DNA of 6,497 nt, taken from assembly GCA_947304075.1 (NCBI GenBank), contig CAMYZY010000029.1:1-6497 (forward strand), written 5' to 3'. A model generated the notes under the pieces. The model ran no database searches, had not been told where the DNA came from, and saw only the letters and a program-made list of their open reading frames with translations. Source of the stretch: an uncultured Candidatus Saccharibacteria bacterium (GTDB lineage: Bacteria > Patescibacteriota > Saccharimonadia > Saccharimonadales > Saccharimonadaceae). Positions within the stretch are counted from its first letter, which is position 1. Each line of letters begins with the position of its first letter. Shown here one piece after another: positions 1-6,070 of this stretch. A program made the translations under genes and the position numbers.

Positions 1-2
1 AT

Positions 3-2153
3 TCAGCACTGGTGGCTTGGAATAGCTATTACAATGGTACTTGGGCTGCAGGCACGTCTAATGATAGTATATTTACTTATTCAGCTGCTCTTGCGGAACT
101 TCCGGCAAACACTAGTGGAGCATGGGACAATCCTGGCTTAATTGAACAAGAGACTGGAAAAGCCGCAAGATTTTCGACGCGAAATGAGGTTGCTACGGCT
201 TGTGGCAAAACTCTTAGTCAAATGAGTGCAACTGACGCTTTATTAGGTTGTGATTATTTCATGGAACATACCGCTTACGATGGTGGTGGTAGATCTGCGC
301 TATGGCTAATGAAAGAAGATACAACCCAATATCGCATTCACTCGGGTAGTACTAATCGTCATATTAGTACAAGTGCATCGGGTTCTAGCATGGTTCGCCC
401 AACTATCGTAGTGCCATATGAATTGATTGAAAAATACACATTTGCGCCTACGCCTCTAGATGTGACAAATGCCGTAATTGGTAATAGTGATTTAACTGTC
501 ATGGCAGGTCAAACGTTGACTATCCAAGTCACTAATTCAGCTTCAATAGAGGCGTATACATTTAGTTCTGATGACTCATCGATTGCTACCGTTAATTCTT
601 CGACTGGCGTAGTGACTGGTGTAAGTGCAGGTACAGTTGATATTATTATGACTGGTACGACCTCTGGCCTAACTAAGACGATTGAAGTCGAAGTAGTAGC
701 CGACCCAGATACTCCGGTAGTATTTGATGTCTCGAATGATGCCACTCGTGGCTATCAGGCCTTATCTGCTCAGTGGGCACAGAGTCCAGTAAATATCGCA
801 ACCTTCCATAAGGATACAACTACTATTAATAATTCGACTTGGGGTGATACTTCGGAGCTCTCGGAACTACAATATTGGACTGCGGTTCGGAACAATTTCG
901 TCAATAATCAATGCTTTATCCAGACTAGTACTGCTAACGGCACAAATAGTGATGCAGTAAAGCCGCTCTCTGCCTTATCTGCTTGGACGAGCGGAAATGT
1001 AGATTGTTCGAAGCCAGATGCGTATGATACTGGAGTTGGCGCGGCTCTCACCGTCCGACTTAATGATGATCAGGGTGCTGTAGTGGCTTATGCTAAGGCA
1101 AATAATGGCGTCATTCATAATATGATACCAGGTCAAACTTATTATTGGGAGAAAACTAGCGACAGTACAGTATATGGTTATGTGACGGCTGTCTCGAACG
1201 GTTCAAGTACTGGTACTCGTTGGGTTGATATGGACGTCGTTCGTAACGCGCGTGATATTGGTGGATTGCCAGTAACTTATACTGTTGGCAATCAGACCGT
1301 GACTGGCACTCTTGCTTATGGTAGAATATTCCGCGGAGAGAAGCTGCAAAATGTTTCAACCTCGGAACTAACTAATCTTGGAATTACGACAGAGTATAAT
1401 GTAGGCGATGATTATAGTGGTGATACTCGTCTATCTGATTATCAACCATATAATGTAATTCATTATGACTTTGATTATGTTTCTGGTGATGAGGAAAGGC
1501 CTAATTCCAATTATATGAAAGCCTGGGATGCGGTGACTAGTATAATGACTGACATTGCAAACACAAATACCACTAAGAATGTTTATATTCACTGCCGCGT
1601 AGGGGCAGACCGAACTGGTACAGTGATTTATCTTCTTGAGGGACTTCTTGGTGTGCCTAATGAACAGAGATATGAAGAGTATGGTCTGACAAATTTGTCT
1701 GGTCTGTATGATAGAACTAGGTACTATAAGCAAAAATCAAGTACTAACAATCTAAAGTTTGTTTACATGATGGATTATGTTTTGACTAATCAAAATATTT
1801 ATGACTGGTATATGCATCATCCAAATGCGGATTCTGGTTTGATTGATGATTTCCGAGCAGCAATGACTGTTACATCTCAATCACAACAACAAAGTAGTCC
1901 ACAAAGTGTTCCTGTGAGTAATCTTAATACTCTAAATGCAAATAATAATACTGAAAACATCGAAAATAACTCAGATATACTAGATAGTACAATCTTTAAT
2001 GATTCAAAAGATAGTTATGCTGAGCCACTTGGTGTTAGCGAGAAAGCAGATTCTTCTTCTGCGGCTGGCGTGATAACAGCTGGCGTCCTTGCTACTGCTG
2101 CTGGCGCTGCTGTTTCATATGCCTTATCTAAAGAACAAAATGGTTCAGAGTAA
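3..2153 (+). CDS. Putative surface-anchored multidomain tyrosine/lipid phosphatase (5' partial)
   Basis: The reading frame is open to the left edge (codons from position 3) and no ribosome site precedes the GTG at 12, so the true start and any signal peptide lie outside. Numbering from that GTG, 713 residues are visible. Residues 1-143 form an unassigned module ending in VRPTIVVPYELI. Residues 148-229 look like a Big_2 immunoglobulin-like domain, with SIATVNSSTGVVTGVSAGT typical of that family. Residues 236-395 resemble a fibronectin-III-like module ending in GQTYYW. Residues about 403-620 are a phosphatase of the Y_phosphatase3 type: RNARDIGG (411-418), FRGEKL, and the loop HCRVGADRTG, giving nucleophile Cys528 and Arg534. 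A Ser/Gln/Asn-rich linker (about 622-683) leads to a hydrophobic segment (684-705) and a short polar tail, probably a membrane anchor; no LPXTG motif is seen. Four further cysteines (64, 80, 301, 332) could form two disulfides if exported. Substrate (phosphoprotein or phosphoinositide) cannot be told. The phosphatase call is firm; surface location is inferred. Confidence 0.85.
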   Translation, partial: SALVAWNSYYNGTWAAGTSNDSIFTYSAALAELPANTSGAWDNPGLIEQETGKAARFSTRNEVATACGKTLSQMSATDALLGCDYFMEHTAYDGGGRSALWLMKEDTTQYRIHSGSTNRHISTSASGSSMVRPTIVVPYELIEKYTFAPTPLDVTNAVIGNSDLTVMAGQTLTIQVTNSASIEAYTFSSDDSSIATVNSSTGVVTGVSAGTVDIIMTGTTSGLTKTIEVEVVADPDTPVVFDVSNDATRGYQALSAQWAQSPVNIATFHKDTTTINNSTWGDTSELSELQYWTAVRNNFVNNQCFIQTSTANGTNSDAVKPLSALSAWTSGNVDCSKPDAYDTGVGAALTVRLNDDQGAVVAYAKANNGVIHNMIPGQTYYWEKTSDSTVYGYVTAVSNGSSTGTRWVDMDVVRNARDIGGLPVTYTVGNQTVTGTLAYGRIFRGEKLQNVSTSELTNLGITTEYNVGDDYSGDTRLSDYQPYNVIHYDFDYVSGDEERPNSNYMKAWDAVTSIMTDIANTNTTKNVYIHCRVGADRTGTVIYLLEGLLGVPNEQRYEEYGLTNLSGLYDRTRYYKQKSSTNNLKFVYMMDYVLTNQNIYDWYMHHPNADSGLIDDFRAAMTVTSQSQQQSSPQSVPVSNLNTLNANNNTENIENNSDILDSTIFNDSKDSYAEPLGVSEKADSSSAAGVITAGVLATAAGAAVSYALSKEQNGSE

Positions 2154-2155
2154 TA

Positions 2156-2164
2156 TGCTATAAT
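2156..2164 (+). promoter_or_regulatory. Extended -10 promoter of rmuC (leaderless type)
   Basis: TGCTATAAT is a perfect -10 hexamer (2159-2164) with the TG extension. It begins 2 nt after the phosphatase stop codon and ends 6 nt before the ATG at 2171. The predicted transcription start therefore falls at the start codon. No -35 hexamer is recognisable 16-18 nt upstream, as is tolerated by extended -10 promoters. The same nine bases precede the membrane protein gene at 4090. Confidence 0.6.
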
Positions 2165-2170
2165 ATGCAT

Positions 2171-3331
2171 ATGGATATAGTGTTTATTGTAATTTCAGTT
2201 TTGATTATTATTTTATTAATTGTTGTGATTGTTTTACTCGTCCGTAAAAACTCTCATAATGATAATTCCGCTGATTATAATGCATTGAATGAGCGATTAA
2301 TCAGAATGGAAGGTGAGATTGGTAAGATTAATCCTTCGATTGATCGTAATTTTAGGGAAAATCGAAAAGAAATCAGCGAAAACCTGGAAAGATTGCAAGA
2401 TAGCAATTCTAAAAGCATTGAGCAACTGCGGACGGGAAACGAGAAGAAGCTTGAAGAAATGCGAGAAACGGTAGATGAAAAACTAAAGGCTTCAGTAGAA
2501 AAACGATTTGATGAGAGCTTTAAATCCATTTCTACGCAGCTTACTCAAGTTTATCAAGGACTTGGTGAAATGAAAAATTTAGCTACTGGAGTTGGTGATT
2601 TAAAAAAAGTAATGGAGGGTGTAAAAACAAGAGGGATTTATGGAGAAGTGCAACTCGGCGCAATAATTGGTGACATGTTGAGTAAATCTCAATATGAAGA
2701 AAACATTGTGACAAAACCTGGTTCTAATGATCGAGTTGAATTTGCAATTAAAATGCCTGGGAAAGATGAAAATGTTTATCTTCCGATTGACTCTAAATTT
2801 CCTGTAGAAAACTATTCTAGACTCATTGCCGCATATGATAGTGGGAGCAAATCTGATATTGCTTTATATCAAAAAGCTTTAGCTAATGATGTAAAAGAAC
2901 AAGCTAAAAAGATTTCAACTAAGTATCTTGAACCACCTATGACTACTGATTTTGGGGTAATGTTTGTGCCGACTGAATCGTTGTATGCTGAAATTATCCG
3001 TATACCTGGTCTTTCTGAAGATATTCGAAAGAAATATAAAATTACAATTGCGTCTCCATCAACTTTACCTGTGATGCTAAATGGCTTAGTGATGGGCTTT
3101 AGGACTTTGGCGATAGAAAAACGTTCGGCCGATGTTTGGCATACTTTGGGTGCGGTAAAAACTCAATTCGGAAAGTTTGGCGATTTACTGGAAGGTGTAC
3201 AAAAGAAATTGCAAGAATCTGCTAACAAGATTGAATCTGCGAAGACGACCTCTCGTTCGATTGAACGAAAACTAAAAGACGTAGAAGAATTACCGGAATC
3301 TGAATCAAAAAAACTAATTGGTGAAGTTTAG
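2171..3331 (+). CDS. rmuC: RmuC family protein, DNA recombination/nuclease-like
   Basis: This is a 386-residue protein with an N-terminal membrane segment (residues 3-24), a charged coiled coil (about 36-115) and the RmuC domain (about 125-370). Recognisable family motifs are RGIYGE (154-159), LPIDSKFP around Asp207-Ser208-Lys209, and FVPTES with Glu269. RmuC was identified in E. coli as limiting recombination at inverted repeats and is predicted to have a PD-(D/E)XK nuclease-like fold; Glu159 and Asp207-X-Lys209 fit such a site, which is inference. The membrane segment plus coiled coil is the usual family architecture, so the protein probably sits on the inner face of the membrane. I chose the ATG at 2171 over the in-frame ATG at 2165 because the latter directly abuts the -10 box and could not be on a transcript from that promoter; upstream readthrough would permit it (388 residues). 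The stop is TAG, 2 bp from the stop of the convergent signal peptidase gene. Confidence 0.93.
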   Translation: MDIVFIVISVLIIILLIVVIVLLVRKNSHNDNSADYNALNERLIRMEGEIGKINPSIDRNFRENRKEISENLERLQDSNSKSIEQLRTGNEKKLEEMRETVDEKLKASVEKRFDESFKSISTQLTQVYQGLGEMKNLATGVGDLKKVMEGVKTRGIYGEVQLGAIIGDMLSKSQYEENIVTKPGSNDRVEFAIKMPGKDENVYLPIDSKFPVENYSRLIAAYDSGSKSDIALYQKALANDVKEQAKKISTKYLEPPMTTDFGVMFVPTESLYAEIIRIPGLSEDIRKKYKITIASPSTLPVMLNGLVMGFRTLAIEKRSADVWHTLGAVKTQFGKFGDLLEGVQKKLQESANKIESAKTTSRSIERKLKDVEELPESESKKLIGEV

Positions 3332-3335
3332 TTTT
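3307..3335 (-). terminator. Candidate weak terminator of the signal peptidase gene, spanning both stop codons
   Basis: Perfect 8-bp arms AAAACTAA (3310-3317) and TTAGTTTT (3328-3335) flank a 10-nt loop. On the minus strand the hairpin runs straight into a T tract (complement of seven A at 3307-3313, part of it inside the arm). On the plus strand only TTTT follows before AGAAACC, so activity for rmuC would be weaker. The rmuC stop codon lies inside one arm and the peptidase stop overlaps its end. The stem has a single G-C pair, so stability is low. Confidence 0.4.
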
Positions 3336-4002
3336 AGAAACCTCTTATTTTATCAAATGGGAAGAGTCGGAAAATGACTGGGCCGATAACTCGGCAATAT
3401 GGGATAGTGCCTAGACCATTACGCGAATCCCATGAGTTGGAACCTTCTCGGTTGTCGCCTGACACAAAGAGTTCGCCATCTGGAACAATAATATCAATTT
3501 CTCCTGATGTGTGTTCCTTGGGACCGTCGGTTTCGGATTTTCGCCATTCATCATCGTAAACAAATCCATCTGGATGTTCTTCGTTATAAATTGTCATAGT
3601 GCCGTCTTTTACCACGACTCTTTCACCTGGGAAGGCGATGACACGTTTGATAATGTATTGATCGCTGACATTTGATGGCACACTGCAAGTCATCGGGTTG
3701 CTAATACCTTGCTCTTTGTATTCTTCGACTTTTTGTTCATCTTCATTCAAAAATACAATAATTTGACCGCGTTCTGGGACGTATTCTTGCCCTAAAAAAT
3801 GCGACCATGATACTGCGGCGCGATTTACTATTACTCTGTCATCTTGGTGAAGGGTGTTTTCCATACTGCCACCAACTACGTTATATGAGCGATAGATGAA
3901 AGTATTTAAAATAATCGTGCCGATAATTACCGCAATAATAAATGAACCTAAACTTAGGATATCTTTTAACAGGGGATGTTTTTGAAAAAATTTCGGTTCC
4001 AT
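3334..4002 (-). CDS. lepB: Type I signal peptidase
   Basis: This 222-residue membrane-bound protease cleaves signal peptides from proteins exported through Sec or Tat, acting on the outer face of the membrane. A short cytoplasmic N-terminus is followed by one membrane segment (about 17-36), then the catalytic domain. Box B reads GGSMENTL with nucleophile Ser46; box C is around residues 75-84; box D is YIIKRVIAFPGE with general base Lys119; box E is GDNREGSNSWDSR (182-194). Ser-Lys dyad and boxes are complete and the length is normal for the single-spanning Gram-positive-like SipS/LepB class. A charged insert (about 86-114) separates boxes C and D. The ATG at 4002 is supported by the extended -10 box ending 7 nt before it. 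It is divergent from the membrane protein gene and convergent with rmuC. It would process exported neighbours such as the phosphatase, if that protein has a cleavable signal. Confidence 0.96.
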   Translation of the reverse strand: MEPKFFQKHPLLKDILSLGSFIIAVIIGTIILNTFIYRSYNVVGGSMENTLHQDDRVIVNRAAVSWSHFLGQEYVPERGQIIVFLNEDEQKVEEYKEQGISNPMTCSVPSNVSDQYIIKRVIAFPGERVVVKDGTMTIYNEEHPDGFVYDDEWRKSETDGPKEHTSGEIDIIVPDGELFVSGDNREGSNSWDSRNGLGTIPYCRVIGPVIFRLFPFDKIRGF

Positions 4003-4009
4003 ATCCCCT

Positions 4010-4018
4010 ATTATATCA
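4010..4018 (-). promoter_or_regulatory. Extended -10 promoter of the signal peptidase gene (leaderless type)
   Basis: On the minus strand TGATATAAT (4018 down to 4010) is followed by 7 nt, AGGGGAT, and then the ATG at 4002. The predicted transcription start lies at or next to the start codon. AGGGG in the spacer resembles a Shine-Dalgarno core but is only 2 nt from the ATG, too close to act in the usual way. No clear -35 element is seen. Confidence 0.6.
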
Positions 4019-4073
4019 TGGCTTTCTGTTTCTATTTTGATTATTCTAATATTCAGGTTTTTTTAAGGAAATT

Positions 4074-4082
4074 TGCTATAAT
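4074..4082 (+). promoter_or_regulatory. Extended -10 promoter of the membrane protein-htrA operon (leaderless type)
   Basis: TGCTATAAT (hexamer 4077-4082) is followed by 7 nt and the ATG at 4090. No -35 hexamer is evident at the right distance, and the AAGGA at 4065-4069 lies upstream of the -10 box, so it cannot be a ribosome site on this transcript. Together with the divergent peptidase promoter it occupies an 87-bp intergenic region. Confidence 0.6.
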
Positions 4083-4089
4083 AGATTAT

Positions 4090-4872
4090 ATGGCAGATTA
4101 CATTTTAGCTCGAAAATCTAGAAATATTGCAAGCAGTTTTGTGCATGTATTTTTAAATTTACTGCTCGGTATTGGTTCGGTGCTAATTACGGTGCTTTCT
4201 GGGAGTCCAGTTCTGGGTTTACTCCTTGTAATTGTCTCGAAATGGCGAATCTTTGCAGTTAGGCTTAGATACTTATGGCTTAATATTAAGTCTAATTTGG
4301 TAGATTTGATTGTTGGTTTTAGCGTTGTCTTATTATCTTATTATGCCGGAAGTGCGTTTTTGCCGGTGCATCTTATTTTAGCAGTATTTTACTGCGTCTG
4401 GCTTTTGGTGATTAAGCCATTATCTAATGACAATGCGACTTTAATCCAAGCTTTAATTGCTGTGTTTTTAGGTTCTTCGGCCTGTGCAATCATGACAGCG
4501 GGTCTAAACTCAATTGTGTTTGTATTATTAGAATTCTTGGTGGGCTACGCTTGTAGCCGTCACGTTTTATCGCAAAGTGATGATAAAGATTTTACTTTAA
4601 CTACTTTGATTTGTGGTTTGGTGTTTGCTGAAATCGCTTGGCTTTGTGATTCTTGGTCTATTATTTACACATTTGGCTCTTCTGGCATAAGAATTCCACA
4701 GATTGCGATTATTCTGACGATATTTGCCTTTGTTTATAATCGTGTACGTGAAGCTACTGTGAAGTATCAAGAAGATTTTAGATTTAAACACATTTTAACT
4801 CCAGTATTATTTGGGGCAGTTTTAATCGGTGTGATTGTATTATTGTTTAGTAATCCAATATTTAATATATAA
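4090..4872 (+). CDS. Polytopic membrane protein of unknown function
   Basis: I cannot assign this 260-residue protein to a characterised family. It is strongly hydrophobic with about eight to nine membrane segments (approximately 14-36, a short one at 38-50, 69-88, 91-110, 117-137, 140-158, 168-188, 199-217 and 235-255). The first loop is positively charged and aromatic (KWRIFAVRLRYLW, 51-63), the most distinctive stretch and reminiscent of conserved hypothetical membrane proteins I associate with Saccharibacteria; that resemblance is from memory. Polar or charged residues inside the segments are few (Glu148, Glu181, Asp187), so no transporter or enzyme signature stands out. The frame is open upstream to an ATG at 3976, but that overlaps the divergent peptidase gene; the ATG at 4090 is right after a good promoter and starts MADYILARKSR. 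It is followed after 13 nt by htrA, so the two are probably cotranscribed and may act together in envelope maintenance. Confidence 0.82.
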   Translation: MADYILARKSRNIASSFVHVFLNLLLGIGSVLITVLSGSPVLGLLLVIVSKWRIFAVRLRYLWLNIKSNLVDLIVGFSVVLLSYYAGSAFLPVHLILAVFYCVWLLVIKPLSNDNATLIQALIAVFLGSSACAIMTAGLNSIVFVLLEFLVGYACSRHVLSQSDDKDFTLTTLICGLVFAEIAWLCDSWSIIYTFGSSGIRIPQIAIILTIFAFVYNRVREATVKYQEDFRFKHILTPVLFGAVLIGVIVLLFSNPIFNI

Positions 4873-4880
4873 GGAAAGGA
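4871..4880 (+). promoter_or_regulatory. Shine-Dalgarno site of htrA
   Basis: AAGGAAAGGA begins inside the stop codon of the membrane protein gene and ends 5 nt before the ATG at 4886. It decides the htrA start against the in-frame ATG at 4835, which lies within the upstream gene and has no such site. It also shows that this organism uses Shine-Dalgarno initiation inside operons. Confidence 0.8.
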
Positions 4881-4885
4881 AAAAT

Positions 4886-6070
4886 ATGGAAAACGAAGTG
4901 GGTAAATCTGTTGATGTAAAGATTCCAGAGATGGAGAAAAAAGACAAGTGCTGTTGTAATGGCAATAAATTGGCTATTATCTTTTCAGTGATTGCTCTTA
5001 TTTTTGGCGCTTTTGGTATAGTGCTTGGCTATATGGGGTATCAGAAGTCATCAACACCGATTACTTTCTTAAATGATGGTACGGATGGTAATTCGGCGAA
5101 TTTTGTTGAAGGTTCGATCGCTGACATTGCAAATAAGGTTTCAAAAAGCGTTGTTTCGATTGTGACATCAACCACCACTAAAAACTTTTTTGGACAAGAT
5201 TATTCTTCTACAGCGGCAGGGACGGGAATCATCGCGACCGCTGACGGTTATGTTCTTACCAATAAGCATGTGATTAATGGTGCCAATAAAGTTACAGTAA
5301 TTTTGGATGATGGTACAACTTACGAAAATGTTAGCGTAGTGGCGGTTGATCCACTCGATGATGTTGCTTATCTCAAGATTAATGATGTTTCTGATCTGAC
5401 ACCAGCGACTCTCGGTGATTCAAAAACTATCCAGGTAGGTCAGCAGGTAATTGCGATTGGCAATGCTCTTGGGGAATATCAGAATACTGTTACGGCGGGT
5501 ATCATCTCTGGGACTGGCCGTTCGGTAACCGCTTCAGATGGAACTGGATACAATGTTGAAACTTTGACAGACATGATTCAGACCGATGCTGCGATTAACT
5601 CGGGTAATTCTGGTGGTCCACTTGTCAATGCGGCGGGTGAAGTGATTGGTATTAACACGGCTACTTCTTCTACTGCTGAGAATATGGGTTTTGCTATTCC
5701 GATTTCTTCTGTTAAAGGTATGCTGGCACAATTGATTGAAACTGGTAAGGCAGAGCGCTCATATCTAGGTGTCTACACCGTACAGATTACGCCTGAAATT
5801 GCCAAAGCTTATAATTTGCCGGTTTCGGCAGGTGAGTATCTTTATAGTTCTGCATCTTATTCGGCAATCATTAGTGATTCGCCGGCAGCTAAGGCTGGGC
5901 TAAAAGATAAAGATATTGTTACGGCTGTAAATGGAGTAAAGATTGGTACTTCTGGTACTTTGTCGGATTTGATTGGTGAATACAAGCCTGGTGACACTGT
6001 TCAGCTCACTGTGATACGTGAAGGTAATGAAATTGCAGTTAATGTGACTCTGGGTGCTTATAAAAAGTAA
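4886..6070 (+). CDS. htrA: Membrane-anchored HtrA/DegP-type serine protease with one PDZ domain
   Basis: This 394-residue protease has a cytoplasmic N-terminus of about 28 residues, a signal-anchor segment (about 29-51), a short linker, a trypsin-like domain (about 75-280) and one C-terminal PDZ domain (about 291-392, opening RSYLGV). The catalytic triad is complete: His128 in LTNKHV, Asp159 in DPLDDVAYLKI, and Ser242 in GNSGGP. This is the architecture of Gram-positive HtrA and of DegS: an S1C protease that degrades misfolded or damaged extracytoplasmic proteins, usually as a trimer, with PDZ-mediated substrate recognition or activation. An unusual run of three cysteines (22-24) lies just inside the membrane segment. 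It follows the membrane protein gene by 13 nt with a strong ribosome site, so it is probably the second gene of that operon. Its last 32 bp overlap the end of the convergent prmC. The exact member (DegP, DegS, HtrA) is not distinguishable, but the family is clear. Confidence 0.95.
   Translation: MENEVGKSVDVKIPEMEKKDKCCCNGNKLAIIFSVIALIFGAFGIVLGYMGYQKSSTPITFLNDGTDGNSANFVEGSIADIANKVSKSVVSIVTSTTTKNFFGQDYSSTAAGTGIIATADGYVLTNKHVINGANKVTVILDDGTTYENVSVVAVDPLDDVAYLKINDVSDLTPATLGDSKTIQVGQQVIAIGNALGEYQNTVTAGIISGTGRSVTASDGTGYNVETLTDMIQTDAAINSGNSGGPLVNAAGEVIGINTATSSTAENMGFAIPISSVKGMLAQLIETGKAERSYLGVYTVQITPEIAKAYNLPVSAGEYLYSSASYSAIISDSPAAKAGLKDKDIVTAVNGVKIGTSGTLSDLIGEYKPGDTVQLTVIREGNEIAVNVTLGAYKK

Noticed and set aside
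670..713. Sortase sorting signal at the C-terminus of the surface phosphatase (residue coordinates)
   Set aside because: No LPXTG-like motif is present, and the tail after the hydrophobic segment has only one basic residue.
1156..1733. Minus-strand open frames of 67 and 100 codons under the phosphatase gene
   Set aside because: They are shadows of the phosphatase reading frame, with no ribosome site and no recognisable domain.
3253..3268. Inverted repeat TCGTTC-GATT-GAACGA near the end of rmuC
   Set aside because: The stem is only 6 bp and no T tract follows; it lies within a conserved coding region.
3382..3395. Hairpin GCCGA-TAAC-TCGGC after the rmuC stop as a terminator
   Set aside because: It has a five-pair stem without a T tract on either strand, inside signal peptidase coding sequence.
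3976..4089. N-terminal extension of the membrane protein from an ATG at 3976
   Set aside because: It overlaps the start and promoter of the divergent signal peptidase gene, and the ATG at 4090 lies 7 nt after a perfect extended -10 box.
4835..4885. htrA starting at 4835
   Set aside because: That start lies inside the upstream gene without a ribosome site; the ATG at 4886 has AAGGAAAGGA at good distance and gives a normal HtrA N-terminus.
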